From Antedon mediterranea (lineage: Eukaryota > Echinodermata > Crinoidea > Comatulida > Antedonidae): DNA of 64,000 nt. Of the stretch, positions 25,129-37,226 are shown one piece after another (the first letter of the stretch is position 1; every line of letters begins with the position of its first letter). The stretch is from assembly GCF_964355755.1 (NCBI RefSeq), contig NC_092676.1, positions 28,750,288-28,814,287 of the forward strand, given 5' to 3'. Made by a program: the position numbers and the translations under genes. Below the pieces are notes generated by a model. That model made no database searches, was not told the origin of the DNA, and worked only from the letters and a program-made list of their open reading frames with translations.

Positions 25129-28100
25129 ATGGTGGTGGAGGGCCCATCTGCTGGGTTGATATTGTCGTTGACATCAGCTGTGTCAATGAATGCGAGGGAG
25201 CTCAGCGAGAATGATGACCTGGCCACTAACTTGACCCTTGACCCCTACCTTGGGTTTACCACTCACAAGATGAACCCTAGGTATGTATCTAGTAACCACA
25301 AACATATGTCCAAGGGGAAAATACATCTGCCTGTTGTGTCATATTCAACCATCCTATTCTAACATTAGCAATGATTTTTTTCTTTTAGATTCAGACCTAT
25401 TGGCCCAAGGCCTGACGTTCTGCGAGCCGTTCTAGAAAAGTTTAAGAAGGACAATGACTATGAGGCGGCCTTTGACAAGTACATGTCTGGTGAATGGGCA
25501 AAAGTGTACTTTCTAAATAAATCCAAGCAACAAACCAGAGCTACTAAACAACATGTATGTAAATCTCTGTCTACACTATCAAACTTTACGTGACAACAAA
25601 ATTTGATGTGCCCATATATGGACATGATGATGTCATATCACTACTATATTATTTGGGCACATCACACTTTTTTAGTCAAACTAGATTGATAGTGTAGACA
25701 AAGCTTTAAGGATCTTCAACAAAAAATAATTTGCGTTTTTGCAATGCCGAAATACAAACACTACTTATGAATGTTTGGTCTAATCCCACATTTTTCTGTT
25801 TAATGTAATAAATTGGTTTTTTTCCTACACACAGGTGTTTCGTTATTTGGCTATGTTTGATGATCTTGCTGGATTTGAGGTTGTGCCTTGCTATCGTTAT
25901 TCTCTAGAGGGCGCTGGTGGTAAAATAATCGCAACTAGGGAATGGTATGCATTGATTACCTTTTAAGACTTGGCTTTTATTTTAACTCACAAATCTGAGA
26001 GTATACTATAGATGAGGATATAAAGCTCTGTCTACACTATCAAACTTTATGTGACATGAGTGTGATGTGCCCATATATGGACATGATGATGTCACATCAC
26101 TACCATATTTAAGCATATCATCAAATAATTTCACCAAGAGAATTGAATGCATGAATTATATTTTCAAGACTGGCCATGTTTAACACCTAACTCCATGAAA
26201 GTGTAAGAAAGTTCATTTAATAACCAAAATGTTTTCTTTCCAATCTCTCAAGGTGTAAAAATGACAAAATTGAGTTACTAGTCGGTTGCATCGCAGAGCT
26301 CACTGAAGAAGAAGAGAACACATGGTTGAAACAAGGAATTAATGATTTCAGTGTCATGTACTCGACAAGGAAAAACTGTGCCCAGTTGTGGTTGGGCTCG
26401 GCTGCATTTATTAATCATGGTAAGAATTCAATTGTCCCAAAGATGGGGTTATAATGTACTATGTGCTATCAACTTGTTTTATCTTTATATCTATCAAAGC
26501 AGGATGTAGAAATGTTTCCTTTGTTTAGTGTACAGTAGTTTAATACATTCATTCGTTTTGTTATTTCCTTAAAAACAAGCTATGTGTGAGTGACCCACTT
26601 AATTTATCACCGATCTTTTTGTTTCGTTTCAACCGGCATAAAAACAACAATAACATGCAATGAAAGAACATTTTATTCTTAATTTTTTCCCAGATTGCAG
26701 ACCCAACTGCAAGGTGAGTAATCCATTGTTTTTTTTAATGATTTTACCTAAATTGTAAATATATAAGTTGAGCTGTAGCTTGGTGTTTAACATGCTTGCC
26801 TTCAAATCCCAAGGTCTGGGGTTCAATCCTGACCTAGTGCTGGGGTTGTAACTCACGATTCTTTCAACTCCACTCCCTAAGCCTCGAATGAGACCTAGTT
26901 TATAAGCATGATAAATTAAAATAGTTTATTTATCCTGTGATTGGCGAGTTACTCACTGTTAGATGCGTATGATATATAAAATAAAAAAGTATACTGTAGT
27001 TCTGGTAGTGGTCATGCCTCTTGAGTCTGATACAGTAGCTTCAATAATTGTTCTCTTACAATTTATTGGGAAAACACTATTGTCTACATTTGCCTCTATT
27101 CACTTCAGGTATCCACTCTGAGTAACTTGCAACCAATACAGACCCTCATCCCAAACAGGTGAATACAAAGTATCAACTACCATCATTCTAATTTCTTCAC
27201 AGTTTGTATCGACTAGTCGTAACACGGCCTGCGTCAAAGTTTTACGCGATATCAAGAAAGGAGAGGAAATTACTTGTTTCTATGGCGATGGCTTCTTCGG
27301 TGAAGAAAACTGCTGCTGCGAATGTGAAACTTGTGAAAGGTGATAAACTTTTTTTGAACTTATTTATTCAATCATATTTGCTCTTATAAAATGTGACTTA
27401 TTGTTAAAATATTTTTTTTTTAAATTTTCATACAAAAGGAGACACCAAGGTGCATTCAAGCGTAGCAAATCAACAGAAAAAACGCCAGATGGAAAGAGTA
27501 GCTACCGCTTCAGAGACACAGATAATCGTATCATGCGAATGAAAAAAGAACAGCATCCAATCAGTCCAAGGCGGTCCTTAAATGGCACGGTTAAAAAACC
27601 TATCAGTAAATATGGTATGTAATGTTGCATTAGGTTTTACTATTGTGTTTAGCCAAAGTAATTAATTGATTGATTGTGTTTCTATTATAGGCTGTGTGAG
27701 AAACTTAAAGCTTCATTTAACTGAATTAGTAAAAGAAAGTAAAGTTGTGTATTTTTTACATTTTATTAGATACATTTAGGAATCGAGGTGAAGTAGACGT
27801 ACCAGATATGTCGACATCCCCAACGTCAAAAGACCTTGTAGATATTGTTGCAGAACGCAAAGGAATTGCACGATGCGATGCTCAACTCTTATTGGCCGAA
27901 GGATATAAATTGCCGGAACCAAAGCTTCTCATTACACCAACGAAAATGATTCCATCTGACAGTGTTCGCATCGAGGAAGCCGACACATACCTTCGAAAAC
28001 AAAATTCAAAATTAGACTCTAGGTTACAGACAGTTATGGAGCAAGATAGCGGATGGCAGTCGAGTGGCTCCGATAGCGAGATCAGTTTCAAATTTACCTC

Positions 28101-28857
28101 TTCAAAACATTTAAAGCAGCGAAAACTAAAGAAAGCAAAACATTCTCGATTTCACATTACCTACGAATCTGAAATCTCAGATTGCGAGACAAAACTTAAA
28201 ATTAAAGGAATTTCAAAATTAAAATTTTATAAACCAAGTAATTCGATCGGAAGTTTAAATCAGGAATTGGGGAGGAACGACAAGTTGTTTGACGGTCACT
28301 TGGATTCTGATTGCGAATCGGAAGAGAACAACGATGTAATATGTGAAGATGATGTGAGAAAACGAGAAAATGTTCGTTACAATGCTGAATTAATTAATCA
28401 AACCAGTACTAGAATTCCAAGATTGCGGATCACAATGAGAAACACTGACTCACAAAATAACGATAACAAACGAATTACCAGAGGCAAAAAGATTCTGACT
28501 CCCGGCATGAGAAATTTACGAAAATCAACAGAAGATTCAGCAATTGAATTCAATTTAAAAACACAGTGCACAAATAATAGCAAGAAGCGATCATCTTTTC
28601 ATTTGAACTCAAATCCGACTCAAAACAACTTGGGGCGTAGCAATTCCGACGGATGTAGGCTGTCGGGAAGGACGTTAGATATCCATGAACGAAATCACTG
28701 CAACATTCGATCTCGATCAACCTCTAATGATGAGAAAGCAAAACTTGTAGGGTTCACGTATTCGTCGTCGGCTGTTGACGCACAACGCGTCATTAAATGT
28801 TCGTTAGAATCCCCAACAACGCCAAAGAAACGAAGAGCTATACATTCGTATGAATAA
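25129..28857 (+). CDS. KMT5B: Histone H4 lysine-20 methyltransferase KMT5B/C (SUV4-20H), 8 coding exons
   Basis: Exons: 25129-25280, 25389-25554, 25835-25944, 26253-26419, 26694-26713, 27203-27339, 27439-27614, 27770-28857; predicted 671 aa. The N-terminal block has [20 protein letters not shown] and KMNPRFRP, the family signature. The SET domain follows (about 105-250) with [49 protein letters not shown] and GDGFFGE, then the zinc-binding CECETC and [10 protein letters not shown]. The enzyme makes H4K20me2/me3 in chromatin, with roles in heterochromatin and DNA-damage signalling (family knowledge). The last exon encodes a long basic, Ser-rich tail of low conservation. Exon 5 is a 20-nt microexon encoding the core of NHDCRPNC. 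The ATG at 25129 follows an acceptor closely, so the 5' UTR is spliced. Invertebrates often have one gene for vertebrate KMT5B and KMT5C, so the B suffix is nominal. Confidence 0.96.
25559..25708. mobile_element. MITE family A, copy 5
   Basis: Left end AAATCTCTGTCTACACTATC, right end GATAGTGTAGACAAAGCTTT, with the family interior. It starts only a few bases after the donor of KMT5 exon 2. Confidence 0.85.
26021..26125. mobile_element. MITE family A, copy 6 (right end missing)
   Basis: Starts TAAAGCTCTGTCTACACTAT and follows the family to CACTACCATATTTAAGCATA, then loses similarity. It lies in KMT5 intron 3. Confidence 0.8.
26770..26990 (+). mobile_element. tRNA-derived SINE, copy 1
   Basis: A tRNA-like head has box-A-like TGTAGCTTGGTG and box-B-like GGTTCAATCCT (26820-26830), followed by a unique body (GACCTAGTGCTGGGGTTGTA). 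The same order recurs at 42930, which supports a dispersed SINE family. It lies in KMT5 intron 5. Confidence 0.65.
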
Positions 28858-29005
28858 TTTTATGCTTTGTGGGTTCATAATTGCAATTTAGAAAAGAATT
28901 ATTTTCTTGATAGATTAGGAGTAAATTAAAAAATTGTTATATTTGCAAAGTTCACCATTTCCTTAATATTCACTATCATACTGCAATTTTAATTTAATTT
29001 CAAAC

Positions 29006-29011
29006 AATAAA
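29006..29011 (+). terminator. Candidate polyadenylation signal of KMT5
   Basis: AATAAA about 150 nt downstream of the KMT5 stop codon. Confidence 0.55.
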
Positions 29012-29353
29012 TTTATTTTTTTTAAAGGAAAACGTAATTTAAATTGTTTTTTAACTCTTAAATGTTTTGGAATTTTGTTATGATACCCTGTGTCGAATTT
29101 CCATGAAGCTCCTAAGAGTTTACTGTTTGAGTAATTCACAATAGTTGCACACTATTAATGTAGATTCTATTCTTCATCATATCTGTTAGAATTGAATATT
29201 TTTTGCCAATGTGAAAATTTTTATTTAGGCTCAAAGTCAGTCCCACAACAGAAACAATAACATCCGAACAATTATAATTTATTTAAACGTGTGCGTACAC
29301 AAGTTTATCAATAATCGGATGCGCGCGCTAAAACGCAGTGCCGTTCCGTGTTT

Positions 29354-29520
29354 ACGCGCGCGTACAAAAGCTGTAACATCAGTTTTGGACGCGTGCGTAT
29401 AAAAGCTGTCACATCTGTTTTTGAACGCGCGCGTACAAAAGCTATAACATCAGTTTTGAACGCGCGCGTACAAAAGCTATAACATCGGTTTTTTAATGCG
29501 CGCGTACAAAAGCTGTAACG
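29354..29520. repeat. 35-36-bp minisatellite, about five copies
   Basis: Units of ACGCGCGCGTACAAAAGCTG followed by TAACATCAGTTTTGA, with small changes between copies. Alternating CGCG tracts stand out against the AT-rich surroundings. Confidence 0.9.
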
Positions 29521-29896
29521 TATAAAGCTGTTTTGGTTCTTCTGGTGTTTTATTTGTGGCGTCATTGACAAGATGTGGAATATTTTACTTATCGATCATT
29601 CCTATTTTTACTAATTTTATAAATGGGTTTTTAATTAAGGGAAACAGTCGCTTGAATATAGAAACTAGATATTTGTACATTGTACTACCCAACCAGCATC
29701 GTCGTACGTTCCATTTAAGCAAATTATTGTTTTTAAATTCGCTATGCTTCGAGTCAGTTTAAGATTGTTTACGTTAAAATGATTTTGAAATATTAAATAA
29801 GGAAGTAGTGCATAATGTGTCAATATAGTTTATTCAGTTTTAAGTTTTTCAAGTTTACATAACATTCTGTGTTATGTGGGTGTTGGACGGAAGCTT

Positions 29897-30023
29897 GAGC
29901 TCTGTCTACACTATCAAACTAGTTATATGCCCAAATATGATAGTGATATGACATCATCATATCCATATATGGGCACATCACACTTGTTTGTCTTATAAAG
30001 TTTGATAGTGTAAACAGAGCTTA
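29897..30023. mobile_element. MITE family A, copy 7
   Basis: AGCTCTGTCTACACTATCAA at the left, TTTGATAGTGTAAACAGAGC at the right, with the CATATATGGGCACATCACAC interior. It lies about 450 bp upstream of the first oxidase start. Confidence 0.88.
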
Positions 30024-30459
30024 AGTCTTTGTATTTGCTTCGTTCTTGTTTTTGTTTTGACCCACGTGACTTGTTTATAAACTTTACAATGAAGTTCGTC
30101 TCACTTCGGTGGTATTATTACAAAAGCGGAAGTTTTTTTTGTTGTTGTCCGTTTATACAAATTGCAGAAAAAACGGCATTGCCAATGTCTTTTGTTGTAA
30201 GGCCTGCTGTCTGTATTCACACGTCCGCATACCACCACCTTAATCCCTTTATGCGGATTCATATTCTGAAACGGATTGATAATGAAGTATTCGAATCACT
30301 GAACAACAATACTACTTTTTTCAGTCCAAAAAAAAGTAGTTCAGTTAGAAATATACATATGCATAGTTGGTATTCATTAGTAAGCCGAGAGAGAATTACC
30401 ATATTACAGGTAGTAGGTGTAGTGGTTTTATATACAACTTCTAAAACAAGCAGGTAAAA

Positions 30460-33400
30460 ATGCTTGGTATATGGATGTTTCTTTTTATTGGGTGCTCATG
30501 TTCTGCTGAGCATGTAGCTGACCATGCCTCCGTGATCATCATCGGGGCTGGAGCTAGCGGACTGCAGGCAGCACAAACTTTAGTGGACAACGGTATTGAA
30601 GACTTTATTATACTCGAAGCAGCCGATTATATCGGCGGCCGTGTGCGCGACGTTGAGTTTGGCGGGATACGTGTTGAAATGGGCGCACATTGGGCTCAAC
30701 CAGTTGGAGGAGTTGTGCAGGAGAAGGTCTGGGAAATTGGGATGGAAACGCACCAAAATAATTGGTACTCGCTTGCTGTTTTTAACAGTACGGGGCACAA
30801 TGTCACAGAAGAAGCGATTCCAGTTTTTGACGAGGTACGTTCATAATGTTTATTTAATTTTATGCAACATTGTTGACTATCAACGTGTTTTTTAACATTA
30901 AAAACGACATAATCCTAAAAACCACATAAATCCATTTTGTTTTTATCGTTTTACCAAATTACTGAATATTTTTTAAAGGTATCCGAAAGTATTCTTGCTG
31001 CTTTTAGTATTGTTGACGAACTTTATGAGCTGAATGATCCAGATATGCCTATCCGTTCTGGTTTGCGTACAGTAGGCTGGCTCCCGGAAACCGACATCGA
31101 AAAGTTGATAGAATGGGCTAGCTTAGACTTTGAAAACGGAGAAGATTCATACGTAAGTTTAGTATTCTGAGTTTCTATCTCACAACCGCTTCTTGCCAAA
31201 TTACTTTCCGCGCGGCGTTGCGTAGCCTACTAGTCAAGTTGCGTACTGATTACGTTGCGTACTGGTTACGTTGCGTACTAGTTACGTTGCGTAGTAGTTA
31301 ATTTAAGTACTGGACTACTGTATAGTTACGTTAGAATCAAACTTTTAGTTCCATATAGTCATAATATCAACCACACAGAAGGTCCACAAATAAAAAAAAC
31401 TTGGGGGCATGGAATCTAAATATTCATATTCTGATATAACATTTTCAAGTATTAAATATTAATCGGCTTGGAATCACCCGATATTTTAGCATTGTTAACA
31501 AAATATTTATTTTTATAACTCTGTACTATTCCTTTTCATTTACAATAAAAAAAAAAGGCGTGATGGATCACCAATCACGCGTATACTAGTGGCTGATAAT
31601 ATTTTCATTTGTTATTTATAAGCCACCGCACCGATTTGTTTACTGGTCATTTCTATTATTTATTTATTAGTATGCCTCACTGAAGGTTCACTCATACATA
31701 GCAGGGGAGTATGCTAAACGAGTTCCTGAAGCCGATCGTTCCACTATGATCACAGATGAAAGAGGCTATGCGTACCTGTTCAACGCAACTATGCCGTTCT
31801 TGAGTGACGACGAGCTGAGGTATGACGACAATGATAGTCATCAAAGTATTAAACGCTTTAATCACCAGATAAATATATAGGTCAAATGGTATACAATTTA
31901 TACAGTAAAACACAATAGATAATAATCGAAGGTCATACAATTTGTTTTTAAACTTTGTCTTTATCCAAAGTGATCTCAAGCTTTACAAAAAGTTTCTATT
32001 AAGTTTCTAGAATGGTTTTCAGCAATTATTGATAGTCTGAACAAATAGTAATAGTTTCGAATAATGTTTCTTAAGTCTATTCCACACTAGCAAACTTTAG
32101 TTTACAAATGGCGAAAAGGTTTTCTAAAGTTAATTGCTATATACAAATTGGCAAACAAAAGTAGTTTGCAAAAGTTAGGACATGGCATAAAACAATCAGA
32201 ATATTTGATTATAATTTTGTATTTAGAGCCAAAATTGTACTTAACCAAAAAGTACAAACTATTGACCAATCTGGTGAGGACGTCGCTGTCATGTGTGCAG
32301 ACGGCCAGATCTTCAGAGCATCACGTGTCTTAGTTACTGTCAGCTGTGGCGTGTTGCAAAATAAACTGATTGAGTTCATACCAGAACTTCCCGGATGGAA
32401 GGCGAGGACTATCAACCGATACGAGATGGCGTCTTACTGCAAGATCTACATTCAGTTTCCATCTAACTTCTGGGGCGACAATGAAATCAACCTGCATGCC
32501 AGTAGTCGTAAAGGATACTATCCATTATTTACCAATCTGGAAGCAGAAGGTACGCTGGCGGACCCACATAACATAAGATAAAGCTCTGTCTAGACTATCA
32601 AAAAATACGATGTGCCCATATATGGACATGATGTCATATCACTACCATGTTGAGACATATCACCATAATATTTGGGCACATCACACTTTTTGTTTCAAAC
32701 TAGTTGAAGTTGTTTCCTTTGGCGTTGTCACATTAAAAATACTTAAAAATACAGAACTTTTGCCGCCTGATTGGGCACTGGTGTTAGTAGTCCTGTCACC
32801 AGGTATCGAACAATAGTAAACTGTCATGTAAATTGTTATTGTACTTTACTTAACGCCGTTCGGCGAATAGTCTTCTGACTTTTCCGCCTCGGCCTCTCTG
32901 TTTATTTCTGCTGTGAAGTTTCTTCAAAGTGTTCTGTCAAATGCTATGTTTTTATTTTTGTTGGTAGTGTGGTATTTGTTATTGTCTTCGATGAAAATAC
33001 AATGTGAGACTTAACTTGATATACACTGATTGATATTATCTTTCAGGATTGTACCCAGCCGGATCCAACATTCTGCTATGGGATTTAACTGGTGACGAGG
33101 CTAGGCGAGTAGAAGGACTTACTGATGAAGAAGTTCAAGCTGAAATACTCGCTGTTTTACGGTTGATTTACGGAAGCAACAATGTACCAGAACCTATTAA
33201 TATTATGGTGTCTCGTTGGTCCAAGAATCCATTAACCATGGGTTCTTATTCAATTTGGGCACCAGCTATGGAAGAAGAATGCTTCGAGAAGATGGAGTCC
33301 CGCGTCGGAAACGTTTTCTTCGGTGGGGAGTATACAAGCGAAGATAATGGTTATGTACAAGGGGGCTTAGACAGTGGCAGACGAGAAGGAGAGAAAATAG

Positions 33401-33576
33401 CGCAATGTCAACAAGGAGGAGAATGCCCTGAATGGGATGCGGGTCAGAGCTGTTTCTGTCCCGCAGAGGAAGAAGATGATGACGACCCAAATGCTGTTAA
33501 TATTTACAAGGCTCAGCCGTTATTGTTATTGTTTACTTGTTTTATGTACTTTATATCATTGTTAAAACTACGGTGA
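30460..33576 (+). CDS. Secreted/anchored flavin amine oxidase (polyamine oxidase-like), copy 1
   Basis: Exons: 30460-30834, 30979-31152, 31671-31819, 32227-32549, 33047-33576; predicted 516 aa. A short hydrophobic leader (1-16) is followed at once by the FAD dinucleotide motif VIIIGAGASG (25-34) and GGRV. The C-terminal flavin block is FFGGEYTSEDNGYVQGGLDS. The family oxidises polyamines with FAD and releases hydrogen peroxide. The leader points to the secretory route, unlike the vertebrate peroxisomal and cytosolic enzymes. After the catalytic domain come a Cys-rich patch (ECPEWDAGQSCFC), an acidic run and a hydrophobic C terminus (PLLLLFTCFMYFISLL), suggesting a GPI or transmembrane anchor. 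The usual Arg in the EAADR-x-GGR motif is Tyr here (AADYIGGRV). It has the same exon plan as the next gene, so the pair is a tandem duplication. The substrate is unproven. Confidence 0.92.
31238..31302. repeat. 17-bp tandem repeat
   Basis: About four imperfect units of TTGCGTACTGGTTACG in intron 2 of the first oxidase. Confidence 0.8.
32579..32706. mobile_element. MITE family A, copy 8 (right end missing)
   Basis: AAAGCTCTGTCTAGACTATC, the GTGCCCATATATGGACATGA segment and TTTGGGCACATCACACTTTT, then ends at CAAACTAGTT. It begins about 30 bp after the donor of exon 4 of the first oxidase. Confidence 0.82.
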
Positions 33577-34282
33577 AATGTTTAATTATATAACTTAATA
33601 TGTCGTTATCTATGCCGTTTAAAGTTTATTTTTATAGTAAAAATAGTATCAAAATATTCACAAGAAACTTATCGAAACCAATAATTAATTTTAGCGTTTC
33701 TTTGTATTTTGTAATTTGAATATCTCTTATACAAATTAGAACTCAATTTACTTTTTTTCATATTGTTTCGTAGAATTTTCGATTGTAACGAACTGCGCAT
33801 GCTTACAAATCAGTTGTCGTTAGTTCATGCACGTTCTCTGTACATTCGCATTGTAAGCACTTATTTTCACGGCTCATAATTCCCTTTTCTGGCAGGGCAT
33901 CTATAACGTTACATTTGTAAAAAAACAAGTTAATTCTATATATTAAACCTCTAAATAGGAAATTGTTTAATTGCTTTGTTGTGAATTACAAGCGTATCGA
34001 TCTAAAATAATGTCTGACAATTCCCATTGCCATCAACAATCAAATTTGAATTTCCACTCAAATCTCAAATTTGTAAGCAATGTGTGTGCAGTCACATGTT
34101 GTATTGTTAACCAAATTATATTTCTTTGTTGATATTTCACAATCTACCATTATTATTGTAACAACATTGCAACAATCATTTTCACGGTCATAACCCGATT
34201 ATTTGACATGTTCGTGTCATCGGACTTCAATTGTCATTACTGCTGTGGGACGTAACATAAGCCTACTACTTCGCAGTGCAGC
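33577..34282. other. Spacer between the two amine oxidase genes
   Basis: About 700 bp of AT-rich DNA with no ORF or repeat recognised. It must hold the 3' end of copy 1 and the promoter of copy 2. Confidence 0.5.
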
Positions 34283-37226
34283 ATGCAGTCGAGTGACCTA
34301 GTGTCGGCCGTTTGTATTGCATTCTTTATATTGATAGTGCGGATATGTTCTGCGCCAAGCACGGATGGACCAATAGACAGTGATGGTCAACCAATATCGG
34401 TTTTAATCATAGGGGCTGGAGCATCTGGGCTAGCTGCGGCCCAGACACTGGTCTATAACGGCGTTGAAGATTTCGTAATCTTAGAAGCAGCCGATCGTAT
34501 AGGAGGAAGAGTCCATGATATTGAGTTTGGAGGAATACGTGTTGAAAGGGGTGCAAACTGGGCCCAGCCTGTGGATGGGATTGTACAGAAATTGGTCTGG
34601 GAGGAAGGCATGCAGACTCATCAAAGTAATTGGTTTTCAATGGTTGTTTACAATAGCACAGGTCACAATGTTACAGAAGAATCTCTTCCGGTATGGAACC
34701 AGGTAAGAGTTTTGTAATCATAAGATAAAAAGGAAATGTTATTATTTCCTCTATATCGGGCCGCCGCGTATAGCATATTATGTTATATATCTTGCTTCCT
34801 TAAAATTACGCAGGGTCTGCAGGAAAACTGCGATAGACGTTTGGCATACGGGTATAATTATTGAGTGTATTCAAGTTGCCGTGATATTTTGAAAGCTAGT
34901 TACGTGTGATTATTTTAATACAGCCATTATGGGCCTTCGTACTTACGCATATTCGCCCCTGGGCTGTACTATTTTGTTTAGGTTAGACAAATGTAGCAAA
35001 AGTGCGTTCAAGCGGGCCTTATTGAATTTACCACCAAATTAGGACGTCTGACCAACAATAATATTTTATAATGTCTTATATAATACATTAGGTCTACTAT
35101 TTTAAATCTTTTCTTTCTTTAATTTAAGTCTGCTGCATGCTGTCTATACTAGGCTAAATATACATTTTGTTCATTTCTTTAACAGACGACTGAAGCGATT
35201 ACGAAAGCTCTTTCGATTGCTAGTGACTTACTGGCTTCACATGATACAGACATGTCAGTAAGAAGTGCTCTTAGATCCATAGGATGGAACCCGATGTCAG
35301 AGATGCATAAGACAATTGAGTGGGCGCTGTTAGACTTCGAAAATGGTGATATACCCGAGGTAAAGACGCCGCCGTGCGCTAGACTTGCCTCAAGTCTTTA
35401 GTTAGGCCTATTTTATAGCTTTTTTATGTTAGGAGTCCACCATCCGACGTTTCGATTTTTGTCTGAAAATATAAGTATTATAGTATACGTATGAGACGCC
35501 ATATGTGCCCAAATATTCTTTACTAATTACTGGCTAGAACCTAGTCTAGATCCGTGTGTAGACACCATTGTACACATTAGAGGCCTAATGATAAAACTTG
35601 GTTCCCACTTTGAAATACACACGCAACGCAGGCAATTTGACTAATCAAAGGCGACTATCAGAACAGTTGCTTGTGATTGGCCAATCTATTACGTACGTCC
35701 TTGTGTGTTGCGTTCTATAAAGTGAATTTAGCAGACCTAGTCTAAAACATCCTTTATCTTTTCTAAGATTCCTACATAGGAATGTAGAAACATAATATTA
35801 TGACAAGTGGAAATTAACCACGTGTGAATAGGCTTAATAATCCCGGGAAAACAGAATTCTCAAAAAATAAATATGAGTACGAACTAAGACTTTATGTTCT
35901 TCTATGATAGTTTACATCTTTAAAGGAGAACGCAATGATGGCAAATGAATTTAAAAAACGTGTCCCAGACGACGAAAAACCGACGTTGGTGATCGACCAG
36001 CGTGGATACAAGTACTTATTCAATGCCACAATGCCGTTTCTAAGTGACAAGAACTTAAGGTAGGTCAAAGTTCGAATTTGAGAACCGATGTTACTTCTAT
36101 AACTGTCTACTATGTGAAAGCATTAAGTCTTCAATATTTGTTAATGTTGATATCCGACTTAATTGTTACTCAGATCATGATTTTACTTTTTCAGTTCAAA
36201 TATTTTGTTAAACAAGAAAGTACGAACTATTGACCAATCGTCTGGCGATGACGTCATCGTAACGTGTGATGACGGCCAGGTTTTTCGAGCATCCCGTATA
36301 TTAGTTACTGTTAGTCTGGGAGTTTTACAGAATAGTAGAATTACATTTATACCAGAACTTCCTGATTGGAAAATTAGAACTCTGAATCGGTTTCGTATGG
36401 CCGTTTATAGCAAAATTTATCTTAAATTTCCAATCAATTTCTGGGGAGACCGGGAGATTATTTTTCATACCAGTGATCACAGAGGACGGTACCCGATATT
36501 TACCAATTTAGAAGCGAAAGGTAAGTTGCTTTTTTCAAAAATCGTTTTACTGTATAAAAAGAATAGTCTGCTGTATTGAAAATAACTATTGCATACTATC
36601 TATATGACCGAACATTTAGCTTACGAAATAAAGACGCGACAATAATAAAGATATTATCTTTCATTCTCCAAAACTATTTTTTATTTATTTTTTTTAAATC
36701 AGGATTGTTTCCAGTCGGTACAAATATTCTGATGGCCGAAATTACCGGCGCCGAAGCGGAACGAGTTGAATCCTTGTCTGATGACGTAATCAAATGTGAA
36801 ATCGAGGCAGTACTACGCGTAATGTTCGGAGAGGGTATTCCCAATGCCACCGACATCCTGGTATCTGGTTGGTCACGGAATCCTCTGGTGTTGGGTTCAT
36901 ACTCTCTTTGGCCACCGGAAATAGAGTTAGAGTGTTTCCGAGCGAAGATGAAGTCACGTGTAAACAACATTTTCTTTGCTGGAGAGTGTACGAGTGAAGA
37001 TAATGGTTATGTGCAGGGCGCCCTCGAGAGTGGGGTAAGAGAGGGACTTAAGATCGTAAACTGCCGAACTAATGGGGAAGATTGTCCACAGTGGTCTGGT
37101 GGCAACCAATCATGCTTCTGTAATGCAGCAAATATATTGTCTTTTGAATTAGGAAAGTCTTTTGAATTGCATTTATTCGTCAGTATACTCTACATTGTTG
37201 TATATTTGATTGAGGAAACATTTTAA
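34283..37226 (+). CDS. Secreted/anchored flavin amine oxidase (polyamine oxidase-like), copy 2
   Basis: Exons: 34283-34702, 35186-35359, 35911-36059, 36195-36520, 36703-37226; predicted 530 aa. A signal-like segment (VSAVCIAFFILIVRICSA, ending at 24) precedes the FAD motif VLIIGAGASG (40-49), EAADRIGGRV and ERGANWAQP. The flavin C-terminal block is FFAGECTSEDNGYVQGALES. The exon 3 start was set by alignment to copy 1 (FTSLKENAMMANEFKKRVP against YASLKVHSYIAGEYAKRVP), which gives the same 149-nt length. Exon 2 is 174 nt in both and exon 4 differs by one codon. The Cys-rich motif (DCPQWSGGNQSCFC) and hydrophobic C terminus recur, but the acidic run of copy 1 is absent. It keeps the Arg that copy 1 has lost. 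A FAD-dependent polyamine-type oxidase of the secretory pathway is likely; substrate and anchor type are inferred. Confidence 0.92.
35595..35726. mobile_element. MITE family B, copy 6
   Basis: AAAACTTGGTTCCCACTTTG at the left, paired CAGTTGCTTGTGATTGGCC and a right end of TTGTGTGTTGCGTTCTATAA. It lies in intron 2 of the second oxidase. Confidence 0.75.

Larger units (their letters stand above)
29012..30459. other. Intergenic DNA and 5' flank of the first amine oxidase
   Basis: Contains a GC-rich minisatellite and a family-A MITE. The 142-codon frame at 30029-30457 ends two bases before the oxidase ATG and has no recognisable domain; it is probably untranslated leader or chance. Confidence 0.5.

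Noticed and set aside
27108-27160. Possible extra KMT5 exon with AG and GT borders
   Set aside because: Exon 5 joins exon 6 directly in the family (DCRPNCK then FVST); inserting this would break the conserved SET core.
29308-29571. Minus-strand ORF with repeated FCTRA/FVRAR units
   Set aside because: Product of the 35-36-bp minisatellite; no domain and no splice context.
30029-30457. 142-codon plus-strand ORF just before the first amine oxidase
   Set aside because: No recognisable domain and low-complexity composition. It ends two bases before the oxidase start, consistent with an untranslated leader or chance.
35926-35940. Alternative acceptor for exon 3 of the second oxidase (TTTAAAG)
   Set aside because: It removes FTSLK, which aligns with YASLK of copy 1; the acceptor before 35911 gives the same 149-nt exon as the paralogue.
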